Positions 1-8,183 of a stretch of DNA of 64,000 nt are shown one piece after another. The stretch is from Bacillus rubiinfantis (lineage in GTDB: Bacteria > Bacillota > Bacilli > Bacillales > Cytobacillaceae): positions 186,001-250,000 of the forward strand of contig CCFE01000021.1 in the NCBI GenBank assembly GCA_000752035.1. Direction: 5' to 3'. A model generated the notes under the pieces. The model saw only the letters and a program-made list of their open reading frames with translations. It ran no database searches and was not told the origin of the DNA. Every line of letters starts with the position of its first letter. The stretch's first letter is position 1. The position numbers and the translations under genes are program-made.

Positions 1-390
1 GAACATACGAGACTATACATTATGGTAGATACATTGGAAAATTTAGTGAAGGGCGGCCGTATTGGGAAAGGAAAAGCCTTTATTGGTTCACTGCTTAATA
101 TAAAACCAATCGCTTCGCTTGAAGGTGCTGAATATACCCCGGTCACCAAGGCCCGCAGTTATTCCCAGGTTGTTAAATTTTTGGCCAAGCAGTTTGCTGA
201 AGATGTGAAGGGGAAAACAATTCGCGGTGTTGGGATTGCCCATGCCGAAGCACACGAGCTGGCGCAAAAGGTTAAGGAAAGTATCTTTGAATTAACTGGG
301 TTTCAAGATGTTGAAATTGATTATACAAACCCAACAATTATGACACATACTGGTGCGGGAGCACTGGCATTGATGTACTATTTTGAATAA
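1..390 (+). CDS. DegV family protein, 3' part
   Basis: C-terminal part of a DegV-family protein; the frame is open from base 1, so the real start lies before the window. The visible piece holds the family stretch DTLENLVKGGRIGKGKA followed by SLLNIKPIASLEG, then a C-terminal alpha/beta half. DegV proteins bind a fatty acid in a two-domain fold and serve fatty-acid kinase (FakA/FakB) systems; which lipid this one binds cannot be told. It ends in front of a hairpin terminator and is convergent with the MBL hydrolase gene. Family assignment is secure, function is inferred. Confidence 0.88.
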   Translation, partial: EHTRLYIMVDTLENLVKGGRIGKGKAFIGSLLNIKPIASLEGAEYTPVTKARSYSQVVKFLAKQFAEDVKGKTIRGVGIAHAEAHELAQKVKESIFELTGFQDVEIDYTNPTIMTHTGAGALALMYYFE

Positions 391-399
391 GAACTTTTT

Positions 400-428
400 A
401 GGATGGACTCCGTGGTCCATCCTATTTT
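400..428 (+). terminator. Rho-independent terminator after degV
   Basis: Perfect 9-bp stem AGGATGGAC / GTCCATCCT with a 6-nt loop, followed by ATTTTG. It lies directly behind the DegV stop and overlaps the end of the convergent MBL gene. Confidence 0.7.
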
Positions 429-1312
429 GCTTTCACTAGTTCCTTATTCGTTTTTGAAATCGTGTAGCCAAGCCGTTCCAGATGTTTGCGAATCCCGCTT
501 CGTTCCCATGTTTTATAGATAAAACTTTCCAGGCTTTTCTTTGGGTAAAAAATGCCGATTTCTGTTAATTCTTCAAAACTTAATCCTTGGCGAATATACC
601 GATCAATGCTTTCATCGCGTCTGTCGATAACCGCTAGGAATTTATCCATTGCCTGTTTGAATTCTGCCTTGGTAAAGATTCCTTTTTGGTGACCGGTTAT
701 ATACGTATCAGCATCAAGGGTTAAGAGGCGCTCACCAGAGGTGATAAAATCATCAATATCGCCATCTACACCATTATACCAGGGACCAAATGAGGTCATG
801 TCGTAATCGGTGACAAAAGCTACGCCGATTTCAGGAAAATAGGGGCACGCGAGTCCGCTTGTATGTCCAGGAATATGTAAAAAGTTTACTTTTACATCTC
901 CAAAGTGATATTCTGTCTCATATTCATATGTTTTTGATATACCACTAAGATTATCTACCCATTCCTGCGGCAGCGTTTTCTGCCATTTCTTGACTCCTTC
1001 GTCTCCCCATTCTTGATATATTCCATTGACTCTGGCGACACTTTCCACCGATTGAATGGTTGCAAATTCAATCGGGTTGATCCATTTTTCAATCTTCGGG
1101 AATAAATGGTTATGAAACGTATGATCTGGGTGATAATGTGTGTTTACAATTAACTGAATTCCCATCTCTTTATTCACCTGAAGAAGGGAGTCGGACGTTG
1201 CCCCACTATCGATTAGCACCTTTTCACGGCCGTTAATAAATAAACTTCGTGAATAGGGTACTTTACTTTGCTTGGGACCTTCCAAAATTAACAGTGGGCC
1301 CATATTCTTCAT
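422..1312 (-). CDS. MBL-fold metallo-hydrolase
   Basis: Metallo-beta-lactamase-fold hydrolase of 296 residues. The zinc motif HxHxDH is visible as THYHPDH (His59, His61, Asp63, His64), with the further metal ligands in HIPGHTSG and YITGHQ. The substrate is unknown; the fold covers thioesterases, lactonases and glyoxalases. The start has a good ribosome site (GAGGTGAT, 7 nt upstream). A FadR-like palindrome about 50 bp upstream suggests control by long-chain acyl-CoA and hence a role near fatty-acid breakdown. Family is firm, substrate is open. Confidence 0.88.
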   Translation of the reverse strand: MKNMGPLLILEGPKQSKVPYSRSLFINGREKVLIDSGATSDSLLQVNKEMGIQLIVNTHYHPDHTFHNHLFPKIEKWINPIEFATIQSVESVARVNGIYQEWGDEGVKKWQKTLPQEWVDNLSGISKTYEYETEYHFGDVKVNFLHIPGHTSGLACPYFPEIGVAFVTDYDMTSFGPWYNGVDGDIDDFITSGERLLTLDADTYITGHQKGIFTKAEFKQAMDKFLAVIDRRDESIDRYIRQGLSFEELTEIGIFYPKKSLESFIYKTWERSGIRKHLERLGYTISKTNKELVKAK

Positions 1313-1361
1313 CTATAATCACCTCACATGAATAAATTCAAAGAATATTTTAATCGAACAA

Positions 1362-1379
1362 TGAATGAATACTCATTCA
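1362..1379. promoter_or_regulatory. FadR-like operator
   Basis: TGAATGAATACTCATTCA, an 8+8 inverted repeat around a short centre. It matches the Bacillus FadR (TetR-type acyl-CoA-responsive repressor) consensus TGAATGAMTANTCATTCA as I remember it. It sits about 50-70 bp upstream of the MBL hydrolase start and 145 bp before ypmQ, so the MBL gene is the likelier target. Confidence 0.7.
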
Positions 1380-1524
1380 TGATACCATATTTTCTCACTT
1401 TCCAACAAACTATTTTACTTCATTCACTTCTAAGCAATTCATTGTGATGTGTTTTTCTTTCAACTTCTAGTATTCTTTGTTACACTAGTCACGGATGGTG
1501 AAGAACAATCTTGTAGGTGATGGG

Positions 1525-2103
1525 ATGAAAGTTAAGGTTACAGCAATAGTATTAGTGATCACAGCACTATTATTGTCCGCTTGTGGGAAAAAGGAAATTA
1601 AAAATGGGGTTGATTGGCCAGTCAAGGAGTTTAGTGCTACGACACAAGCTAACAAGCCGCTGGGTCTGGAGGATTTAAAAGGTAAGGTTTGGCTCGCTGA
1701 TTTCATATTTACCAGCTGTATTGATGTCTGTCCGCCAATGACATCAAATATGTTAAAATTGCAAAAGACTGTAAAAGATGAAGGAATAACTGATGTTCAG
1801 TTTGTTTCCTTCAGTGTAGATCCAACCGTTGATACTCCAGAGGTATTGACCCGCTACGCAAAGCAATTTGGTGTTGATTTTTCGAATTGGACGTTTTTAA
1901 CAGGCTATACACAAGAATTTATTGAAAAGTATGGAGCTAAAACATTTAAGACCATTGTCAAAAAACCAGAAGAGGGTAACCAAGTCATCCATCAAACGTT
2001 TATCTATTTGGTTGACCAGGAAGGTCATATTAGGAAAACATATGATGGGTACAAAGATGTTCCATTCGATGAAATTATCAATGATATCAAAGCATTACAA
2101 TAG
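1525..2103 (+). CDS. ypmQ: SCO1/SenC-type copper chaperone lipoprotein (YpmQ-like)
   Basis: SCO-family thioredoxin-fold protein that helps build the CuA centre of cytochrome c oxidase outside the membrane. The 192-residue protein starts with a lipoprotein signal (LLLSAC, Cys20), and carries the CxxxC copper/redox pair Cys65 and Cys69 (SCIDVC) plus the conserved His in VIHQTF near residue 155. I place the start at 1525 because AGGTGATGG lies just before it; an upstream in-frame start at 1495 has no such site. A second SCO paralogue lies at 54.5-55.1 kb. Next to ypmR/ypmS as in B. subtilis. Confidence 0.9.
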   Translation: MKVKVTAIVLVITALLLSACGKKEIKNGVDWPVKEFSATTQANKPLGLEDLKGKVWLADFIFTSCIDVCPPMTSNMLKLQKTVKDEGITDVQFVSFSVDPTVDTPEVLTRYAKQFGVDFSNWTFLTGYTQEFIEKYGAKTFKTIVKKPEEGNQVIHQTFIYLVDQEGHIRKTYDGYKDVPFDEIINDIKALQ

Positions 2104-2129
2104 ACCATTTTCTCGGTCTATTTTTTTTG
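2101..2129 (+). terminator. terminator after ypmQ
   Basis: Stem TAGACC / GGTCTA with an 8-nt loop followed by eight T; the stem starts at the ypmQ stop codon. Confidence 0.85.
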
Positions 2130-2156
2130 CCAGGAATAGGATATAGTACACAATTG

Positions 2157-2184
2157 TTTTGAATGATTTGATTCGTGTTATAAT
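2157..2184 (+). promoter_or_regulatory. promoter for ypmR, extended -10
   Basis: TATAAT at 2179-2184 preceded by TGT, an extended -10 element, with only a weak -35 (TTTTGA at 2157-2162, 16 nt away). It lies 30 bp before the ypmR start and just after the ypmQ terminator. Confidence 0.55.
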
Positions 2185-2213
2185 AAAGATAGTTTAGAAG
2201 GAAGGTGAAATAA

Positions 2214-3038
2214 ATGAAAAAAATCTTCACCCCTCTCATTCTCTCATCATTTTTACTAGCTTCATGCAGCGAAACAAACCATTTGTCACAGCTCCCAGCA
2301 AAAAAGACAGTGGTTCAAGCATACGCCCCCATTCCAGCTGATTTCGCACCGCGTAATCTCACTGTATTATCTGCTGGTGATTCCTTAACGCAAGGTGTCG
2401 GTGACAGTACCAATAAAGGTGGTTATTTACCATATTTAGAAACAATGTTAGAAAAAGAAAAAGGGATAAACGAAGTTGATTTTTATAACTATGGGGTCAA
2501 AGGGAACCGAACAACACAATTACTAAAAAGATTAAAATCACAGGAAATGCAACCGATTGTCCAGAAGGCTGATTTAATTATCCTTACGATCGGTGGAAAT
2601 GACATTATGAAAGTGGTACGAGATCATTTTTCTGATCTTAAGCTTGCCGATTTTATGACTGAGAAAGAGGTCTATCAACATCGTTTAACGGAAATTATGC
2701 AGACGATATTATCAGAAAATCCGGATGCTTCCATCGTCCTTGTGGGGATGTACAATCCGTTCTCAAAGTGGTTTTCTCACATTAAAGAAATGGATGAGAT
2801 TGTCTCTTTATGGAATAAAGCCGCTCAGACAGTTGTTGCCAACTACCCTAATGCTTACTTTGTAGGTATTGATGATGTTTTTTTGAAGACAAATGATGAT
2901 CTATTGTATACCGATCATTTTCATCCAAATAATAAGGGATATAAGTTAATTGCGAAAAAGTTAAGTGAGGCACTTGGAGACAGGGTTATCCCTGATCTTG
3001 AGAAGAAACCATTAGTGGTTAGCACAGAGGAGAATTAA
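2214..3038 (+). CDS. ypmR: SGNH/GDSL-type lipoprotein hydrolase (YpmR)
   Basis: Surface lipoprotein with an SGNH-hydrolase (GDSL esterase) domain, 274 residues. A lipobox LLASC (Cys18) follows a short hydrophobic leader. Catalytic blocks are visible: GDSLTQG (Ser57), the Gly of block II, GGND near residue 126, and DHFHP (Asp/His) near 234. These families act on acyl or acetyl esters; the true substrate is unknown. It has its own promoter and a good ribosome site (GAAGGAAGGTG), and ypmS follows after 7 bp. Confidence 0.9.
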   Translation: MKKIFTPLILSSFLLASCSETNHLSQLPAKKTVVQAYAPIPADFAPRNLTVLSAGDSLTQGVGDSTNKGGYLPYLETMLEKEKGINEVDFYNYGVKGNRTTQLLKRLKSQEMQPIVQKADLIILTIGGNDIMKVVRDHFSDLKLADFMTEKEVYQHRLTEIMQTILSENPDASIVLVGMYNPFSKWFSHIKEMDEIVSLWNKAAQTVVANYPNAYFVGIDDVFLKTNDDLLYTDHFHPNNKGYKLIAKKLSEALGDRVIPDLEKKPLVVSTEEN

Positions 3039-3045
3039 ATTTTTT

Positions 3046-3624
3046 ATGAAAAACAAGTGGAAAATAGGGTTCCTTGCATTATTGGCAATGAACCTATTAG
3101 TGGCAATCATCATTTTATCATTAATTTTTCATTCATCAAATGACACAGAGCAAAAAATCGCAAAGCAACCCATGAGCGATCATATTTCGTTCCATGTAAA
3201 GTCTAATAAGGCTGATTTAAATAAACTCATCAACCACTACATCGAGGAAGAGGCGGCTGATTCCCCCATCCGTTACCGTGTATTATTGGCTAATGAAGTC
3301 GAGTTATATGGCAAGATTCCTGTTTTTAGTGAAGAATTAGATTTGAAATTAACCTTTGAACCACAGGCGTTAAAGAATGGGAATCTTGTGCTGAAACAAC
3401 AATCGATGTCATTGGGGGATTTACCGCTTCCAATATCTTATGTGTTAAAATTTATTCGTGACAATTATAAGCTTCCGAAAGGGGTCATTATCAGACCAAA
3501 CGACAAGCTCGTATATATTAATATGCAGCAATTAAAGTTAAAAAGTGATTTGAAAATAAAAGCCGATACGTTTGACTTGAAACATGACAAGGTTGCTTTT
3601 ACGATAATGGTACCAGTTAAGTAA
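3046..3624 (+). CDS. ypmS: YpmS family membrane-anchored protein
   Basis: Protein of 192 residues with one N-terminal transmembrane helix (about residues 6-28) and an extracellular domain, as in B. subtilis YpmS (DUF2140). The function of the family is not known. It lies 7 bp behind ypmR and 14 bp before msrA, so it is probably cotranscribed with both. GAGGAG is present about 14 nt before the start. Confidence 0.85.
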   Translation: MKNKWKIGFLALLAMNLLVAIIILSLIFHSSNDTEQKIAKQPMSDHISFHVKSNKADLNKLINHYIEEEAADSPIRYRVLLANEVELYGKIPVFSEELDLKLTFEPQALKNGNLVLKQQSMSLGDLPLPISYVLKFIRDNYKLPKGVIIRPNDKLVYINMQQLKLKSDLKIKADTFDLKHDKVAFTIMVPVK

Positions 3625-3638
3625 AAATGGAGGTCAAG

Positions 3639-4178
3639 ATGGATAAACAAGATAAAGTCGCTACATTTGCCGGGGGTTGCTTTTGGTGTATGGTAAAGCC
3701 ATTTGATGAACAACCCGGAATTAGAAGTGTTGTCTCTGGCTATACTGGTGGATCAGTTGAAAACCCAACATATGAACAGGTCTGTTCCGGAGCTACAGGA
3801 CATGTTGAAGCTGTCCAAATTACCTATGATCCCACTGTCTTTTCTTATGAAAAATTACTGCAATTATTTTGGCAGCAGATAGACCCGACAGATGCCGGGG
3901 GTCAATTTTATGATCGGGGACAATCGTATCAAACGGCAATTTTTTATCATGATGATGAGCAAAAAAGACTTGCAGAAGCATCCAAGCAGGCCTTAGCGGA
4001 AAGCGGTCGATTTCATAAACCAATCGTTACCCCGATTCTACCTGCACAACCATTTTATCCTGCAGAAGAGTATCATCAATATTATTATAAAAAGAATCCT
4101 GCTCATTACCAAAGATACCATGTCGGTTCCGGACGCAAGGGTTATATTGAAGCACATTGGGGGGACGTAAGAAAATGA
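3639..4178 (+). CDS. msrA: peptide-methionine (S)-S-oxide reductase MsrA
   Basis: Reduces the S form of methionine sulfoxide in proteins, 179 residues. The catalytic GCFWC motif is at the N-terminus (Cys14 catalytic, Cys17 next), and the PTDAGGQFYDRG and YHQYYY blocks of the family are present. The start at 3639 is chosen because TGGAGGT lies 4-5 nt upstream; an ATG at 3627 overlaps that site. The stop overlaps the msrB start as ATGA, so the two repair enzymes are translationally coupled. Confidence 0.95.
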   Translation: MDKQDKVATFAGGCFWCMVKPFDEQPGIRSVVSGYTGGSVENPTYEQVCSGATGHVEAVQITYDPTVFSYEKLLQLFWQQIDPTDAGGQFYDRGQSYQTAIFYHDDEQKRLAEASKQALAESGRFHKPIVTPILPAQPFYPAEEYHQYYYKKNPAHYQRYHVGSGRKGYIEAHWGDVRK

Positions 4179-4612
4179 CGAAAAAAAATCTCGAACAGCT
4201 AAAAAGCGACTTAACAGAAATGCAGTATGCCGTCACCCAACAAAATGGGACAGAGCCACCTTTCCAAAACGAATATTGGAATGAAACAAGGGACGGAATC
4301 TATGTAGATATTATTTCCGGAAAACCGTTGTTTAGCTCCCTGGATAAATTCGACGCCGGTTGTGGCTGGCCCAGCTTTACCAAGCCGATTGATGATAAGG
4401 AAATCCTGGAAAAATCCGACTATAGTCATTTTATGATTCGGACCGAGGTTAGGAGTAAAACAGCCGATTCGCATTTGGGGCATGTCTTTCCAGACGGACC
4501 GCAGCCAACCGGTTTACGCTATTGCATTAATTCAGCAGCGTTAAAATTTATTCCAAAGGAAGACCTTGAAAAAGAAGGGTACGGGGAATATAAAAAAATA
4601 TTTGCAGAGTAA
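4175..4612 (+). CDS. msrB: peptide-methionine (R)-S-oxide reductase MsrB
   Basis: Reduces the R form of methionine sulfoxide; together with MsrA it repairs both isomers. 145 residues, with CGWPSFTKPI, the RSKTADSHLGHVF block and the catalytic Cys117 in RYCINS. Cys63 may be the resolving residue. The CxxC zinc pairs found in many MsrB proteins are not seen. The start at 4175 overlaps the msrA stop by 4 bp; an in-frame ATG at 4157 is less likely. Confidence 0.95.
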   Translation: MTKKNLEQLKSDLTEMQYAVTQQNGTEPPFQNEYWNETRDGIYVDIISGKPLFSSLDKFDAGCGWPSFTKPIDDKEILEKSDYSHFMIRTEVRSKTADSHLGHVFPDGPQPTGLRYCINSAALKFIPKEDLEKEGYGEYKKIFAE

Positions 4613-4654
4613 ACAGTAAAAAGCTGCTTCATATAAGTGGCTTTTTGCTGTTTT
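4613..4654 (+). terminator. terminator after msrB
   Basis: Twelve-bp stem ACAGTAAAAAGC / GCTTTTTGCTGT (one G-T pair) followed by TTTT, starting right after the msrB stop. Confidence 0.75.
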
Positions 4655-4704
4655 ATGGGTAGTGCACCATCCCGTTTTTCTCAAAAATTTAGGCGAATAC
4701 ACAT

Positions 4705-4732
4705 ACAGGTCAAGCACCTATCACATACAGTA
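4705..4732 (+). promoter_or_regulatory. sigma-K-like promoter of the YjcZ-type gene
   Basis: AC at 4705-4706, then 17 nt, then CATACAGTA at 4724-4732, which fits the sigma-K pattern AC-N16/17-CATANNNTA. It ends 34 bp before the start of a YjcZ-type spore protein, a fitting target. Motif match only. Confidence 0.45.
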
Positions 4733-4765
4733 TCAGGGAAAAGACACAAAACTTTGGAGGAGTGA

Positions 4766-4957
4766 ATGCGTATGTATAGTGGATATGGTGGTTATGGCGG
4801 TTACGGCGGTTACGGGTTTGATGGCTGCTGTGGCGGTGGTTTTGGATATCCAGCAGGTGGCTTTGGTTACGGATATGGCGGCGGGTTTGGCGGTTTTGCA
4901 CTAATTGTGGTGTTATTCATTCTCTTAATCATTATTGGTGCAAGCTGGGCTTATTAA
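4766..4957 (+). CDS. YjcZ-family glycine-rich sporulation protein
   Basis: Small protein of 63 residues: a Gly/Tyr-rich N-terminal half with repeated GYGGYGG, one CC pair, and a C-terminal hydrophobic helix (about residues 44-60) ending ASWAY. This is the YjcZ/YczN type of sporulation protein, thought to be membrane or spore-coat associated. GGAGGAG lies upstream; ATG 4766 or 4772 are both possible starts. A sigma-K-like promoter lies upstream. Confidence 0.82.
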   Translation: MRMYSGYGGYGGYGGYGFDGCCGGGFGYPAGGFGYGYGGGFGGFALIVVLFILLIIIGASWAY

Positions 4958-4968
4958 TAAAGTTAAAG

Positions 4969-4999
4969 TGGGCTGACTCTTATTGAGTCAGCCATTTTT
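4969..4999. terminator. bidirectional terminator between YjcZ-type gene and ktrD
   Basis: Ten-bp stem GGCTGACTC / GAGTCAGCC with a short loop and T-rich 3' side; it serves the forward small gene and probably also the reverse ktrD gene. Confidence 0.8.
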
Positions 5000-5005
5000 G
5001 TGCGA

Positions 5006-6367
5006 TTAACCGATAATTACTTTTTCCTTAGGGTAATGGATTCGTTCATTGCTGCCTTTTCCTCTTAACATTAATAAACAGGTAACGATTCCAACCCTGC
5101 CGATAAACATTAATAGGATAATAACAATCTTTCCGAACGTCGATAAATGGGGGGTGAGTCCTAAGGATAAACCGTTCGTACCAAATGCAGATGAGATTTC
5201 AAATATGACCTCGATAACTGTTCCATTTTCGGTAATGGATAGAACTAGGATGGATAGTAAACATAATAAGGCTCCTGTACTAATGACAATAAAAGATTTT
5301 AAAACATCATCTTCTTTAAGTTCGCGTTTAAAAATCTTCACTGACCCTTTCCCGCGGGCATAGAAAATAATCGCTAAAATGACGATGGCAAATGTTGTCG
5401 TGCGAACACCGCCGCTGGCACTGCTTGGTGAGCCGCCAATGAACATCAAAAAGGCCATAAACAGTTGATTGCTTTCGGTAAATTCGTTAATATCCGTCGT
5501 AGCCAGTCCGGCACTTTTAGAAGTAACTGAATGGAACAGAGAATAAAAAATCGAATCAGTCCAATTTTTGTCAATAAAAAAGTGCCTGCTGTCTAATAAG
5601 TAAATACATAATGCCCCAAGCAATGTAATAATAACAAAAGTGGAGGTAGTCAGCTTGGTAAACAAGGTGAAATGGAATTTCTTCTTATGGTTAAAAGTGA
5701 TCAAAAATTCATAAACCTCAATAATGACAGGAAAACCAATAGCACCAAAAATAATCAATAGCATAATCATGGTTTGTATGAAGTAATCATCATTGAAGGG
5801 AATCAGTGATTCTCCAGTAATATCAAAGCCAGCATTTGTTGCCGCGCTGATGGCAGCGAAAAAGCCATGTTTAAATGCTGTATAGGCATTGTTGTAGTGT
5901 TTAAGAAAGAACACTCCTAAGATTAGCCCGCCAATCATTTCAATGGAGATAAAAATAACAAATATTCGTTTCGCCAATTGGACTAACCCTGCAAGATTTG
6001 ATTGATTTTGATCAATCATGATTAACTGTCTCTCTTTTAAGCCCACTTTTTTCCCAATCATGACCCAAAGGAACGTGCTTAATGACATAACTCCAAGTCC
6101 GCCTAATTGGAGGATTAAACAGAGCAGAACAATGCCAAAGTTGTTGAACGTATCTTTAATGGAGATAACGCTTAAACCGGTGACACTTACAGCACTCGCA
6201 GCCGTGAACATCGCATCAATAAAGCTTAATTCAACATTAGGACGCAGCGCAACGGGTATCTTCAATAAAAGGGTAGAAATAATTAATGCTGACAAATAGA
6301 ATACAACGATTAATTGAAATGTTGATAATTCTTTTGATTTCAGTTTCATCTTTTTGATTGTACTCAT
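5006..6367 (-). CDS. ktrD: potassium uptake channel subunit KtrD/KtrB (TrkH family)
   Basis: Membrane subunit of a Ktr potassium uptake system, 453 residues. Four M1-P-M2 repeats are visible, each with a selectivity-filter glycine: SVTGLS, TNAGFD, SAGLAT and TNGLSL. The many hydrophobic helices and the short basic N-terminus fit KtrB/KtrD. It needs a KtrA/KtrC nucleotide-binding partner, which is not in the window; a lone gene is typical of ktrD in B. subtilis. KtrB and KtrD cannot be separated on sequence alone. Confidence 0.88.
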   Translation of the reverse strand: MSTIKKMKLKSKELSTFQLIVVFYLSALIISTLLLKIPVALRPNVELSFIDAMFTAASAVSVTGLSVISIKDTFNNFGIVLLCLILQLGGLGVMSLSTFLWVMIGKKVGLKERQLIMIDQNQSNLAGLVQLAKRIFVIFISIEMIGGLILGVFFLKHYNNAYTAFKHGFFAAISAATNAGFDITGESLIPFNDDYFIQTMIMLLIIFGAIGFPVIIEVYEFLITFNHKKKFHFTLFTKLTTSTFVIITLLGALCIYLLDSRHFFIDKNWTDSIFYSLFHSVTSKSAGLATTDINEFTESNQLFMAFLMFIGGSPSSASGGVRTTTFAIVILAIIFYARGKGSVKIFKRELKEDDVLKSFIVISTGALLCLLSILVLSITENGTVIEVIFEISSAFGTNGLSLGLTPHLSTFGKIVIILLMFIGRVGIVTCLLMLRGKGSNERIHYPKEKVIIG

Positions 6368-6567
6368 ATAATTTGTACCTCAATTGTTCTTACTATTACC
6401 CTATAATATCATAATCACTGAAAAAAGACTGCCATCTGGTTGAAAAATGAATTTTAGTTATGATCGAATAGGACCTGCCTTTTTATCGAGGGAAGAAGAA
6501 AGAAACTCCTCAAGTAATCATACAATTTCAATAAAGATTGATTAATCAAAAGGAAGTGGGCAATCCC

Positions 6568-6780
6568 ATGAAGCAGTCTTTTTTAATTAAACCAGTATTA
6601 GATGAGGAATACCCCGTCATTGATTACGGAAAAGGTGTTGGAACTGATAATAACCAAATCTAAAGCGGTAATGAGTGGTCATACGTTAAGTGCCTTCTGA
6701 AAATGGGATTCTTGGCAACGGAAAAAACTGGCTGTCATTTTCAAATCAGCCCAACAGTCCAATATTTGCATTATTGAAGG
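6568..6780 (+). pseudogene. remnants of a class-III (PLP) aminotransferase
   Basis: A reading frame at 6568-6663 gives a 31-residue peptide whose YPVIDYGKGV matches the N-terminus of class-III aminotransferases, where this phrase precedes the YLYD..G..YLD block; it stops at once. Directly after, bases from 6663 encode AVMSGHTLSA, the internal SGHTLSANP block of the same family, then a stop. The roughly 250 codons between are missing and the tail has no clear match. A ribosome site (AAGGAAG) still precedes the first ATG. A deleted gene just upstream of the M20 peptidase. Confidence 0.7.
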
Positions 6781-6790
6781 GGTGGTGTCA

Positions 6791-8068
6791 TTGAGGAAAT
6801 TGGAGAAAACAGTAAGGGCATGGTTAAAGGAAAATCGTGCTAGGACAACAAGATTACTACAGAGAATGGTACAAGAGAATAGTACGAGAGGAAATGAGAG
6901 CTCAGCACAAGCAGTTATTATTGAGAAATGTCGTCAGCTTGGACTTGAACTCGATATTTGGGAATTAAATGGTGCGGAACTGAAACAGCATCCAGCATAT
7001 TTTTGTGATCGCGAAAGTTTTGCCGGAAATCCTAATGTTGTCGCGGTGTTAAAAGGAACTGGCGGTGGAAAATCAATTATTTTAAACGGTCATATTGATG
7101 TTGTACCAGTGGGAGATGAAGCAAACTGGGAACATGAGCCATTTAGCGGTCATATCGAGGACGATAAGCTCTATGGCAGAGGAGCTACCGATATGAAAGG
7201 TGGAACCGCTGCCCTGTTGATGGCTTTAGAGTCGATTGTCAAAAATGATATTAAATTAAAAGGGGATGTAATTTTTCAAAGTGTGATTGAAGAAGAAAGT
7301 GGCGGAGCCGGAACCCTGGCAGCCGTGTTAAAAGGCTATAAGGCTGATGGAGCAATTATTCCTGAACCAACCAATATGAAAATATTCCCAAAACAACAAG
7401 GCTCAATGTGGTTTAGAATCATGGTGGCTGGAAAAGCAGCCCACGGCGGAACACGCTATGAAGGAATCAGCGCTATCGAGAAAGCAATGATAGTAATCGA
7501 GAGAATCAAAGAATTAGAAAAAAGTAGAAATGCAAAAATAACTGATCGGCTCTTTCATTCCATACCTATCCCGATTCCAATTAATATTGGGAAAATCCAC
7601 AGTGGTGACTGGCCATCTTCGGTGCCTGACACCGCAATCATCGAAGGGAGAATGGGGGTAGCACCGGAGGAAACGATGGAAGCGGCACAGTTGGAGATGG
7701 AGCAATGCCTTCAGGAGTTAAATGAACAAGATGACTGGCTGCGAGAGAACCCCATAAAAGTTGAATGGTTTGGGGCGAGATGGTTGCCGGGAAATTTGCC
7801 TGAGGACCATCCTTTATTAACTGTGTTAAGCAATACGTATAAAGAGACAATTGGTAATACCCCTATTATTGAAGCGAGCCCATGGGGAACAGATGGTGGG
7901 ATGTTGTCAATTGTCGGCGATACTCCTGTAGTTGTATTTGGCCCTGGTGTAACCGAAGTGGCCCATGACGCGAATGAATATATCAATCTCGAAGAATTGT
8001 TCACAGCCAGTGAAATTATCGCTTTGACCATTTTGCAGTGGTGTGAAGTTGCTATCTCAGACAAGTGA
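6791..8068 (+). CDS. M20 family metallopeptidase (ArgE/DapE-type deacylase)
   Basis: Zinc amidohydrolase of 425 residues acting on N-acyl amino acids or small peptides. Metal-site motifs are visible: NGHIDVVP (His, Asp), GATDMKGG (bridging Asp), EEESGG (catalytic Glu plus ligand), PEPT (Glu) and AHDANEY (His). A GRMGV strand and dimerisation domain lie between. I prefer TTG 6791, 8 nt after AAGGGG; GTG 6782 would overlap the ribosome site. It sits between remnants of an aminotransferase and a PAS-type activator, so it may be the survivor of an amino-acid utilisation operon. Substrate unknown. Confidence 0.85.
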   Translation: MRKLEKTVRAWLKENRARTTRLLQRMVQENSTRGNESSAQAVIIEKCRQLGLELDIWELNGAELKQHPAYFCDRESFAGNPNVVAVLKGTGGGKSIILNGHIDVVPVGDEANWEHEPFSGHIEDDKLYGRGATDMKGGTAALLMALESIVKNDIKLKGDVIFQSVIEEESGGAGTLAAVLKGYKADGAIIPEPTNMKIFPKQQGSMWFRIMVAGKAAHGGTRYEGISAIEKAMIVIERIKELEKSRNAKITDRLFHSIPIPIPINIGKIHSGDWPSSVPDTAIIEGRMGVAPEETMEAAQLEMEQCLQELNEQDDWLRENPIKVEWFGARWLPGNLPEDHPLLTVLSNTYKETIGNTPIIEASPWGTDGGMLSIVGDTPVVVFGPGVTEVAHDANEYINLEELFTASEIIALTILQWCEVAISDK

Positions 8069-8078
8069 ACAGATTGTG

Positions 8079-8183
8079 AACTTTGTAGATAGGACATGTG
8101 ATTTTGTAGAATCACCTTTCAATTTTGTAGAATACGGTGTTAACTATGTTGAGTCGCTCCTCGATTTTGTAGAATACACCACC
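8079..8183 (+). repeat. five imperfect 21-bp tandem repeats
   Basis: Units begin at 8079, 8100, 8121, 8142 and 8163, exactly 21 bp apart. The shared core is GATTTTGTAGAAT; units 1 and 4 are more diverged. Because 21 is a multiple of 3, the array also reads as five heptads (pattern D/N-F-V-E-x-x-x) in a 49-codon frame from GTG 8076 to a stop near 8224. It may be a minisatellite with no product. Confidence 0.8.

Noticed and set aside
4662..4904. Forward 80-codon frame over the YjcZ-type gene
   Set aside because: It is the other reading frame of the Gly-rich repeat and its start lies before the sigma-K-like promoter; the frame at 4766 has the family composition and ribosome site.
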